DNA of 64,000 nucleotides from Halostagnicola sp. A56. Lineage in GTDB: Archaea > Halobacteriota > Halobacteria > Halobacteriales > Natrialbaceae. The DNA lies in the NCBI RefSeq assembly GCF_000691505.1, contig NZ_JMIP02000013.1, positions 62,001 through 126,000 on the forward strand, written 5' to 3'. The notes beneath the pieces were generated by a model, which was given only the letters and a program-made list of their open reading frames with translations, was not told the DNA's origin and did not search any database. The position numbers and the translations under genes were made by a program. This document shows, in pieces, positions 26,661-33,662 of this stretch; positions within the stretch are counted from its first letter, which is position 1, and the number at the start of each line of letters is the position of its first letter.

Positions 26661-27444
26661 GCCGGCCCCCTTCCTGACCGCGTTGCGCCTTTCGGATTCG
26701 TTTCTCCCGACCGGCGGCTACACGTCCTCGTACGGACTCGAGCAGTACCTCAACGAGGACCGGATCGAGACGGCCGACGAGTTAGGGAAGATTATCCGCG
26801 GCTACCTCGAGCGGATCGTCGGTCCCTGCGAAACCGTCGCCGTCGCGAACGCATACGAAACGGCTGCGGCTGGTGACCTCGAGGGGCTCCTGGCCGTCGA
26901 CGAACGACTCCACGCGGTGACGATGGCCGCAGAGTTCCGCGAGAGTTCGACGAAAGCCGGCCGACAGCTCTCGGAACTGGTGCTCGTCGAAGACGGGCGG
27001 CGTCGCGTTGGCGATGACGGGAAGCACCGGCACACCGTCGAGGACGGGCGGCGGCGTCGCGCCAGTGAAGCCGACGCGAGCGAATCGGGTAGTGGCCGCC
27101 CGCTCGAGACGGCCTACGCCGAGGCCATCGAGCGCGGGGAAACGCCGGGCCACTATCCCGTCGTCTTCGGCGTCGTCGCCGCCCAGCGAGGGCTTTCGAA
27201 ACGCGAGGCCTGTCTCGCACAGGCGTACTCGTTCGTCACCGGCGTGCTCGGCGCGACCCAGCGGCTGGGGCGGTTCAGTCACACGGACATCCAGTCGATA
27301 CTGGCGGCGCTGCTGCCGGTTATCACCGATGTCTGTGACCGACACGTCGACGACGAGATCGCCGCAATGGCTTCGTTCGCCCCGCTGACCGAAATCATGG
27401 GGATGCGCCACGAGCGTGCCGGCAGGCGGTTGTTCATGAGCTAG
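26650..27444 (+). CDS. ureF: Urease accessory protein UreF
   Basis: This 264-residue helical protein is UreF, which works with UreD and UreG in urease activation. Family segments are LRLSDSFLPTGGYTSSYGLE, TMAAEFRESSTKAGRQL, YPVVFGVVAAQRGL and LGATQRLGRFSHTDIQ. Residues about 112-145 hold an Arg/Asp/Gly-rich insert with a duplicated VEDGRRR string 17 residues apart, encoded by near-identical DNA at 26986-27007 and 27037-27061. The insert lies in a loop between conserved helices. It closes the operon. Confidence 0.93.
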   Translation: MATEPAPFLTALRLSDSFLPTGGYTSSYGLEQYLNEDRIETADELGKIIRGYLERIVGPCETVAVANAYETAAAGDLEGLLAVDERLHAVTMAAEFRESSTKAGRQLSELVLVEDGRRRVGDDGKHRHTVEDGRRRRASEADASESGSGRPLETAYAEAIERGETPGHYPVVFGVVAAQRGLSKREACLAQAYSFVTGVLGATQRLGRFSHTDIQSILAALLPVITDVCDRHVDDEIAAMASFAPLTEIMGMRHERAGRRLFMS

Positions 27445-27486
27445 TGGTGTGGTCAACCGGGGCGACTCGGCACCGCTACCGCGTCG

Positions 27487-27957
27487 TTAGTTCGTCTCGC
27501 CGCGCCAACTCCAGAGTCCGATAACCGCGAGCGCCACCGCCAGCACGGCGATGAGCGTCAGCGATTCGATCTCGCCGGTCGTAAAGCCGGTCGACTCGGA
27601 TATTCGAGTCCCCTCGAGCATGAACACCGCGAGCAGCAGCAGTCCGAACAGGGAGGCGATCGCGACGCCGATCCCCTCGCGAAGCATCCACCTGAACTCC
27701 TCGACATCGACCTGTGCGGCTTCAGTATTGTTGTCAGGCGGTTCGCCTGCCGCGTCGTACTCGGTGTAAGCTGTGTCTTCCCAAGAGGTGCCCAGATAGC
27801 CGATCACGTACGAGAGCATCGTCCCCGCGACCATGATGACGAGGAACGTCGACGCCGCCATCACGGCGTTTTCCGGGGCGAGGAATACGGTGAGGACGGC
27901 AGCGGTGACGATCGATCCGCCGAGCATGACGAGGAAGCGTTTGAGGGGTGTGCTCAT
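27487..27957 (-). CDS. Haloarchaeal membrane protein, unknown
   Basis: This 156-residue protein starts at the ATG at 27957 (STPLKRFLVMLGGS). Four hydrophobic segments lie at about residues 8-27, 35-52, 95-115 and 130-150, with an acidic cytoplasmic-type loop (EPPDNNTEAAQVDVEE) between the second and third. No transport motif is recognised. It converges with ureF but shows no link to urease. The gene seems to be a single transcription unit. Confidence 0.65.
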   Translation of the reverse strand: MSTPLKRFLVMLGGSIVTAAVLTVFLAPENAVMAASTFLVIMVAGTMLSYVIGYLGTSWEDTAYTEYDAAGEPPDNNTEAAQVDVEEFRWMLREGIGVAIASLFGLLLLAVFMLEGTRISESTGFTTGEIESLTLIAVLAVALAVIGLWSWRGETN

Positions 27958-28035
27958 ACGACGTGCTATGCTCTCGAGCACTATATTTCTACAACCACTC
28001 TCAGCCGGGAAATCATCGATCACTCCGGGCGAAGA

Positions 28036-29013
28036 TCAGGTGTGTCCGGAGACGACGACCGGTTCGTAGGGCTCCTCGAGCCACTCGATGTCGGAATCCG
28101 AAAGCGAGACATCGAGCGCTTCGACGGCCTGCTCGAGATGTTCGACGCTCGTCGTGCCGACGATCGGCGCGTCGACCCAATCTTTGTGCAGTTCCCAGGC
28201 GAGTGCGATCTGTGCCATGCTCGCGTCCTTCTCGGCGGCGAGTTCCTGCACCCGTTCGTTGATCGTTGGCCCGCCGCCGTCACGGTAGGGGTGTTCGTAC
28301 AGATGTTCCTCCGTCTCGCCGCGCGTCGTCGCGTCGACATCCTCGTGCGGGCGCGTGAGATAGCCGCGGGCGAGCGGCGACCACGGAAGGACGCCCACGT
28401 TCTCCCTGCCACACAGCGGGAGCATCTCCCGCTCTTCCTCCCGGTAGACGAGGTTGTAGTGGTTTTGCATCGTCGCGAAGCGCTCGAGGCCCAGTCGATC
28501 GCTGGCGTGTAACGCCTCGGCGAACTGGTGGGCCCACATCGAGGACGCGCCGAGGTAGCGAACCTGACCGCGCCGGACCGCGTCGTCGAGCGCCCGCAGC
28601 GTCTGCTCGATCGGCGTCTCGTCGTCCCAGCGGTGGATCTGGTAGAGGTCGATCGTGTCCATCCCGAGTCGCTCGAGGGAGTGCTCGAGTTCCTGCTCGA
28701 TGGTCTTGCGCGAGAGTCCGCCGGAGTTCGGATCGTCCTCGCGCATCGGGTGGTACACCTTCGTCGCGACGACCTGCGCGTCCCGGTCGTACCCCTCGAG
28801 CGCGTCCCCGAGTACCCGTTCAGACTCGCCGCTCGAGTACATGTTCGCCGTATCGAAGAAGTTGATCCCCAGGTCGATCGCGCGCTCGATGATCTCGTGG
28901 CTCTGTTCGTCCTCCAAAATCCACTCGCGCCAGTCGCTCGAGCCGAAACTCATACAGCCCAGACAGAGTCGGCTCACTTCCACGCCCGTCTCGCCGAGTG
29001 TCGTGTACTCCAT
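28036..29013 (-). CDS. Aldo/keto reductase
   Basis: This 325-residue TIM-barrel oxidoreductase starts at the ATG at 29013 (MEYTTLGETGVEVSRLCLGC). The catalytic Asp is in DTANMYSSGESERVLG (Tyr also there), the Lys in VATKVYHPM and the His in LYQIHRWDDETP. NADPH-binding residues lie near the C-terminus in IVGTTSVEHLEQAVEALD. The family reduces aldehydes and ketones, often in detoxification or sugar metabolism; it resembles the YajO/AKR-Tas group. The substrate is not known. It is divergent from a SRPBCC gene. Confidence 0.9.
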   Translation of the reverse strand: MEYTTLGETGVEVSRLCLGCMSFGSSDWREWILEDEQSHEIIERAIDLGINFFDTANMYSSGESERVLGDALEGYDRDAQVVATKVYHPMREDDPNSGGLSRKTIEQELEHSLERLGMDTIDLYQIHRWDDETPIEQTLRALDDAVRRGQVRYLGASSMWAHQFAEALHASDRLGLERFATMQNHYNLVYREEEREMLPLCGRENVGVLPWSPLARGYLTRPHEDVDATTRGETEEHLYEHPYRDGGGPTINERVQELAAEKDASMAQIALAWELHKDWVDAPIVGTTSVEHLEQAVEALDVSLSDSDIEWLEEPYEPVVVSGHT

Positions 29014-29156
29014 GGCCTCGCGTACATCGAGCGGGGAAAAAACAGTACGTGCATCGGCGATTCGGGCAGGTAGCCCGGCGGTCGATCTGGCAACGGAATC
29101 GATTTTCACGATCGCCATCACCGAAAGCCAACTTCCCGCGCGCCGTACGGGACAGT

Positions 29157-29648
29157 ATGACTCAACTCCGAACCGTCGCCACGCCGGACGGTCGTTGCCT
29201 CGAGGCATCTCACGTTCTCGAGGCCGATCCCGACGCCGCCTGGGACCTTCTCGTGGACACGCACCGCTGGCCCGAGTGGTCGCCGATAGTGACCGACGTC
29301 GAGGCGAGTCATCGCCGGATCGAGGACGGGACGACGGGGCGAGTTCGCGTGCGGCCGGGAGTCTGGGTGCCGTTTACGATCACCAGTTGCGACCCCGTCG
29401 AGCGACGATGGGCGTGGAACGTCGCCCGCCTTCCGGCGGCGGCACACCGCGTCGACGCCCTCGAGTCGAACCGGTGTCGAATCGCCTTCGAACTGCGTCC
29501 GCTCGAGACCGCCAACGCGCCGGTGTGTCTGCGCTCGCTCGAGCGAATCGACGACCGCCTCTCGAGAGAGACCGACGCAGACTGGAGCGACGACGCGTCG
29601 TCGGAGGAATCGGACGAGTCGAACGAGTCGTCGACTACGGACGAGTAA
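29157..29648 (+). CDS. SRPBCC (START-like) domain protein
   Basis: This 163-residue protein starts at the ATG at 29157. The pattern ASHVLEADPDAAWDLLVDTHRWPEWSP is typical of polyketide-cyclase/SRPBCC folds, which bind hydrophobic ligands in a deep pocket. A second conserved part is VPFTITSCDPVERRWAWNVA. The last 25 residues are Ser/Asp/Glu-rich and probably disordered (SSEESDESNESSTTDE). The function is unknown; such proteins act as cyclases, lipid binders or stress factors. Confidence 0.78.
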   Translation: MTQLRTVATPDGRCLEASHVLEADPDAAWDLLVDTHRWPEWSPIVTDVEASHRRIEDGTTGRVRVRPGVWVPFTITSCDPVERRWAWNVARLPAAAHRVDALESNRCRIAFELRPLETANAPVCLRSLERIDDRLSRETDADWSDDASSEESDESNESSTTDE

Positions 29649-29729
29649 GGGAGCGGTTGCCGGCAAAAGACGACCGCTGAATTTCGGTGCGCGGGACGTA
29701 ACGTGCGCGCTCGAGCGAACGCGATCAAT

Positions 29730-29780
29730 GGTTCGATCAGGGCGGCGGTTCGATCAGGGCAGCGGTTCGATCAGGGCGGG
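29730..29780. repeat. Three tandem copies of a 17-base unit
   Basis: The unit GGTTCGATCAGGGCGGC occurs three times without spacer: 29730-29746, 29747-29763 (one base different) and 29764-29780 (last base different). The third copy covers the stop codon of the flavin-reductase-like gene (29771-29773). A copy-number change would alter the 3' end region of that gene but not its main body. Confidence 0.8.
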
Positions 29781-30382
29781 CGCTCGAGTCCGAACCGATC
29801 CTGGGTCGTCGCGTACATGCTCCCGGCGAGGCGACCGACCGCGTCGACGTTCGCGACGTCGATCTTCTCGTCGTCGCCGAGCAGTTCCCGGTCGAGGTGG
29901 ACGTGCTGGACCTCGCCGAGCACGAGCACCGAGCCGCCGACATCGATGGTCTCGTGAAGGGTACACTCGAAGGCGGCCTTCGCCGCGGCGACCCGCGGCG
30001 GCTCGACGGTCATCGATTCCGCGCGCTCTATGCCGACGTGATCGAACTCGCTCTCGTCGTCGGGAAGCGTCGCTGCCGTCTCGTTCATCCGCTCGACGAT
30101 GTCCTCGGTGACGAGGTTGAAGACGAACTCGCCGGTCTCGCTCGCGTTCGTCGGCGAGTCTTTCTCGTCATCGACCGGTGCGAACAGGACGATCGGTGGA
30201 TCGACCGAGGCGACGGTCGAGAAGCTGTAGGGGGCGAGGTTGTCGACGCCGTCGCTGCCGGTCGTCGAGACCCACGCGATGGGTCGGGGAATCACGACGC
30301 TCGAGAGGATTCGGTAGATCGATCCCTCGACCTCGCTGACATCGATCTCGACGGACTCGGCTTCGGGCGGTTCGTCGGACAT
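29771..30382 (-). CDS. Flavin reductase-like FMN-binding protein
   Basis: This 203-residue protein starts at the ATG at 30382 and has the FMN-binding split-barrel fold of flavin reductases (PF01613): SSVVIPRPIAWVSTTGSDG, NLAPYSFSTVASVDPPIVLF, EFVFNLVTEDI and a C-terminal LGEVQHVHLD. Family members reduce flavin with NAD(P)H for a partner oxygenase, or act on small oxidised compounds. It lies 26 bases after a VOC-family dioxygenase-like gene on the same strand, so the two are probably one operon. Confidence 0.85.
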   Translation of the reverse strand: MSDEPPEAESVEIDVSEVEGSIYRILSSVVIPRPIAWVSTTGSDGVDNLAPYSFSTVASVDPPIVLFAPVDDEKDSPTNASETGEFVFNLVTEDIVERMNETAATLPDDESEFDHVGIERAESMTVEPPRVAAAKAAFECTLHETIDVGGSVLVLGEVQHVHLDRELLGDDEKIDVANVDAVGRLAGSMYATTQDRFGLERPP

Positions 30383-30408
30383 AGGTCGTGTTCTATCCTC
30401 GCTCACCG

Positions 30409-30879
30409 TTAGTGTTCCTGTGGGTCGACGAACTCGGTTCCCGGTTCGTCCTCGTCGACGGCGAATCCCGGCCCGCCCGTCGCGAGTTCGAACACGAGGC
30501 CATCGGGATCGGTGAAGTAGATACTCTTGAAATACGTTCGATCCCGGACTTGCGAGACGCGAACGTCGTGGTCTTTGAGGTGCTCGCGCCACTCGAGGAG
30601 CGTCTCCTCGTCCTCGACGCCCATCGCGAAGTGGTGGCTCGCGCCGGGGCCTGGTTGGCCCCTCGAGTTCGGGTACTCGAAGTAGGTCACGGTCGTTCCC
30701 GGTTCGCCCGCGGGCGTCGACGAGAAGTAGTAGTGAAGCGTCCCCGGATCGTCGTAATTTTCGGTCATCTTGACCGTGTGAAAGCCGAGAACGTCCTCGT
30801 AGAACGCCTTCGTTTCGTCCATGTCGGTACAGATGTTCGTCACGTGGTGCAACCCGGTCGTTGGCGGTGATTCGGTCAT
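30409..30879 (-). CDS. VOC family protein, ring-cleaving dioxygenase-like
   Basis: This 156-residue protein starts at the ATG at 30879. It has the vicinal-oxygen-chelate pattern: GLHHVTNICTDMDETKAFYE with the first metal His, SHHFAMGVEDEE with another, and FTDPDGLVFELATGGPGF with the metal-binding Glu. It resembles the N-terminal half of MhqO/glyoxalase-like ring-cleaving dioxygenases; full-length members of that group have two such units. It would open oxidised aromatic rings or handle reactive carbonyls. It is in an operon with the flavin-reductase gene and divergent from an HxlR regulator. Confidence 0.83.
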   Translation of the reverse strand: MTESPPTTGLHHVTNICTDMDETKAFYEDVLGFHTVKMTENYDDPGTLHYYFSSTPAGEPGTTVTYFEYPNSRGQPGPGASHHFAMGVEDEETLLEWREHLKDHDVRVSQVRDRTYFKSIYFTDPDGLVFELATGGPGFAVDEDEPGTEFVDPQEH

Positions 30880-30989
30880 GATGTCTCTCAGTTGCGTCGG
30901 ATGGCCGCTGTCTGCTTTTGGACACCCCCCGAACGCCGAACGAGTCGCCCGCCGCTCGAGCGCCGGGGGGTCGGACACCGAACGCTAAA

Positions 30990-31004
30990 CTAACCTCGTG
31001 TTAG
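30990..31004. promoter_or_regulatory. Candidate HxlR operator, inverted repeat
   Basis: In the 184-base gap between the VOC gene and the HxlR gene lies CTAAC-CTCGT-GTTAG, an inverted repeat with perfect 5-base arms and a 5-base spacer. HxlR dimers bind such spaced palindromes. It is the clearest dyad in the gap. A TATA-like run, CCCTATACCC, at about 31021-31030 is a possible promoter for the hxlR gene. Confidence 0.5.
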
Positions 31005-31063
31005 CTGGTTCGTTTCCGAACCCCTATACCCTTTCGCGACGTACGGGTTATCAGGTAAACACG

Positions 31064-31426
31064 ATGTCACCAGCGCAAACGCAGCAATCGGTCGAGGAGG
31101 TAAACGCCGACGCGTGTCCGGTCATTCAGTCGCTTGAGCAGATCGGCTCTCAGTGGCGACTCGCCGTCTTGCACGACTTACTCGAGGGAGAACGCCGGTT
31201 CAACGAACTCAAGCGCTCGACGGGCGCGAACGCTCGCACGCTCTCGCGCGTTCTCGACGACCTCGGCGAGAACGGGTTCGTCGACCGACGCATCGAGGAG
31301 GACGCCCCGATCGCGACCTACTACAGCCTCACCGAGAAGGGCCAGTCGCTCGAGCCGGTCTTCGAGGAAATCGACTGCTGGGCGAGTTCGTGGCTCGAGC
31401 AGGGCGACGACGTCACCGCGAACTGA
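31064..31426 (+). CDS. HxlR family winged-helix regulator
   Basis: This 120-residue protein starts at the ATG at 31064. The family core is clear: CPVIQSLEQIGSQWRLAVLHDLLEGERRFNELKR, split into the N-terminal Cys (residue 18) and the recognition-helix region ARTLSRVLDDLGENGF, then a wing. In Bacillus YodB/CatR/HypR the same N-terminal Cys senses quinones, diamide or hypochlorite. Divergence from a VOC dioxygenase and flavin reductase suggests it represses them until a reactive quinone or carbonyl appears. That role is an inference. Confidence 0.88.
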   Translation: MSPAQTQQSVEEVNADACPVIQSLEQIGSQWRLAVLHDLLEGERRFNELKRSTGANARTLSRVLDDLGENGFVDRRIEEDAPIATYYSLTEKGQSLEPVFEEIDCWASSWLEQGDDVTAN

Positions 31427-31573
31427 TATCGCCGCTCGGGACCGCGTCGGTGGTGGTTCTCGAGTCCGCAGAATTGATGACTCTTGACCTGGGAGATCCG
31501 ATCGATCGCCGAGCGAAGCCGTGATCGTCCCGCGGCGAAAAATCGGGGTGATCGTCGAGCGTTCTCTCTATCG

Positions 31574-32011
31574 TCACGCTCTCGTTCTCGCCCGCTCGGG
31601 CATGTCGGCGCTGTTGTTCGCGTACGCGGTGTAGCCCGCGAGGATCGCGACGACGAGCCCGGAGAGAGCCGTCCCGGTCGCGAGTTGACCGCTTCCCATC
31701 TCGACGAGCGCCGGCGAGACGAGCGCCCACAGTCCGAGGAGGACCGTCAGCGACGCGACGCCGACGCTGGCCAATCGGTTGCGGGACATGCGGACGAAGT
31801 TGTAGCCCGCGAGCAGGAAGATGGCCGTGCCGACGAGGGTGTCGTTCCAGATGGCCGCGTTCGTCGCCTCGAAGAGAAACGGCGACGCGACGAGATAGAG
31901 CCCGACGAGTGCGGCGAGCGCGCTCACCCACTGCATCATATCCGTGTTGAGCGTGTTCTGTCCGTGCTCATCGCCTCGAGTCGAGTCGCTGTCCGTTGGT
32001 GTAGTGCTCAT
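31574..32011 (-). CDS. SPW-repeat-like membrane protein
   Basis: This 145-residue protein has four transmembrane helices arranged as two similar pairs: LVGLYLVASPFLFE with LVGTAIFLLAGYNFVRM, and LLGLWALVSPALVEM with LSGLVVAILAGYTAYA. The Ser-Pro turn in each pair fits the SPW repeat family (PF03779), where a Ser-Pro-Trp or similar loop sits at the membrane face. The N-terminal 25 residues are acidic. No function is established for the family. Confidence 0.75.
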   Translation of the reverse strand: MSTTPTDSDSTRGDEHGQNTLNTDMMQWVSALAALVGLYLVASPFLFEATNAAIWNDTLVGTAIFLLAGYNFVRMSRNRLASVGVASLTVLLGLWALVSPALVEMGSGQLATGTALSGLVVAILAGYTAYANNSADMPERARTRA

Positions 32012-32087
32012 CGTACCACCCGTTCGAAGCTACCCGCCATCCGGTCAAAACGGCAGTGCCTGCGCGTGTCGGGTGGGCGGGGCCAGC

Positions 32088-32534
32088 CTAGTCCTCGACC
32101 TCGAGTTCGACCAGCTGTAACGATCGGTTCAGGTGACAGATGTCGTGTGGCGGATCGCCGACGATCTCGCGGATGCGGTACTCCTCGTCTAAGTCGACGC
32201 CGTCGGGTTCGCAGTACTCGTGGCTCGGACACTCGACGTACGGACACGAGCCTGGCAGGCTGTTCGTGCTTCCCGCGTACGCGCCTTTCTTCCTGACGTT
32301 CGCCGTGACGGAGACCGGTTCGACCTCGACGGCTCGGACGCCGCCGTCGTGGACGCCACACTCGAGCGTCTGGGCGTTTTCGCGGATCGACGTGACGCGG
32401 TATTTGGTTTCCGGCGAGAGGTTGAGACACTGGCTCCGATACGGACAGCCCTCGCAGGCGTCCGCTTCGCCGTGGTAGACGAATTCGGTTCCCGGTTCGG
32501 CGAGCCGGGTTCCGAGGAGGGTGACGGTCGACAT
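32088..32534 (-). CDS. UPF0179 family Cys-rich protein
   Basis: This 148-residue archaeal protein starts at the ATG at 32534. Cysteines are paired in ACEGCPYRSQC, in LECGVHDGG and in GSCPYVECPSHEYC, which could bind zinc or an Fe-S cluster. The stretch FVYHGEADACEGC and the final DICHLNRSLQLVELE are conserved in what I know as UPF0179. The function is unknown. The open frame is longer upstream, but this start matches the family length. Confidence 0.85.
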   Translation of the reverse strand: MSTVTLLGTRLAEPGTEFVYHGEADACEGCPYRSQCLNLSPETKYRVTSIRENAQTLECGVHDGGVRAVEVEPVSVTANVRKKGAYAGSTNSLPGSCPYVECPSHEYCEPDGVDLDEEYRIREIVGDPPHDICHLNRSLQLVELEVED

Positions 32535-32613
32535 ATCGGGCGCTAGTCGCCACTCGCGGTTAAGCCTCACGTCCCGTACCGACGCCTCGAGAGGGGGGTA
32601 CTCGGCCGCTCGA

Positions 32614-33018
32614 TCACTCCTCGAGGTCGCCCGATTCGGTGAGCTCGTCGAGTCGCTCGAAGTACGCCTCCCGCGGGACCTGATAGAGGTCGCGGTAGTC
32701 GATCTCCCCGCGATCGAATCGCTCGGCGAGTTCGACGAGACGCTCGAGCGCGGCCGGGCGCGCCGGGAACCGATTGGTCTCGCGAAGGTGGACCTCTGGC
32801 TCGAGATACAGCGTGACGTGCCAGTCGTCGTCCGCGGTTCCCGGATTCGACCCCGGTCGGCGGGTGCGCTTGCCGTGGGTGAGATAGAGCGTCGGCAGAC
32901 ACGGCGCCGGAAAGGCGTCGCCGTTGAAGACGTCCGGTCGGTACGCGAGGACGACCCGGCCGTCCTCGCTCTCGTTCCAGACGGTCCAACTGTCGGGAAT
33001 AGCCGCCAGATCTGCCAT
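32614..33018 (-). CDS. Haloarchaeal DUF5820-type protein
   Basis: This 134-residue soluble protein starts at the ATG at 33018. It has an N-terminal beta part (PDSWTVWNESEDGRVVLAYR), a middle part with WHVTLYLEPE, and a helical acidic end (LDELTESGDLEE). It carries no catalytic motif. It matches what I recall as DUF5820, a family restricted to haloarchaea. It lies 79 bases upstream of the UPF0179 gene on the same strand, so the pair may be co-transcribed. Confidence 0.7.
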   Translation of the reverse strand: MADLAAIPDSWTVWNESEDGRVVLAYRPDVFNGDAFPAPCLPTLYLTHGKRTRRPGSNPGTADDDWHVTLYLEPEVHLRETNRFPARPAALERLVELAERFDRGEIDYRDLYQVPREAYFERLDELTESGDLEE

Positions 33019-33662
33019 TGGGACGGGTAGGAACGGCGAACGTAAAGTATCGTCGTCAATCGGCTGGTGCGGCGCTACGAATTCGCCCTCGAGCCATGCC
33101 GAAACGCGCGGTAGCGACTGCGTGTCCTCGCAGGCCGTCCGTTTATACGCTCGATTCCCTAACACACGGTGTGCCGTCAATTGACAATCAGCGATTCTGT
33201 CACTATTGGCCTCGAAGCCGTTCCTCATAAATACTCTTTGGGGCCAAGCTTAAGATGCTGTATTACTACATATTAAATACTTCCGGTATCCGATGGCCGG
33301 ATCGCGCCTGCTCGCAGGGTCAGCCGTCCCGCGTGGACCCCACAGGTGCTGTCGTCACGCGATGAGGTGTCGATCGCTGTGCGCTCGGCGGTGACGATCA
33401 ACTATGACACCACACCCGACGCCGCCCGCAGACGCCCGCTTCCGGCGGACTGGTCCCTCGAGGAGCCCCGACCGTCTCTCGGTTCGAGCGCCGCCGGCGT
33501 CTATCGGCGGCCGCGACCAGCGCCCTACCGCTCGCCGACCGGCGATACCGGGACCGACTGGCGAGCGGTCGACCGTTCTCGCACTCTCATCGAGGTCGAG
33601 TAGGCCCGCGTCGAGGACGATCACGCACGACGAACGGAGAGACATCCCGGACAACTGCTACC
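33019..33662. promoter_or_regulatory. Long leader region upstream of the PrkA operon
   Basis: This 644-base gap holds an AT-rich promoter-like stretch at about 33225-33290 (CTACATATTAAATAC at 33265-33279). If that is the promoter of the kinase operon, the mRNA leader would be about 370 bases, unusual in haloarchaea where most mRNAs have almost none. Frames at 33346-33603 and 33404-33673 are Arg/Pro-rich and not convincing. I see no clear riboswitch or hairpin. Confidence 0.35.
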
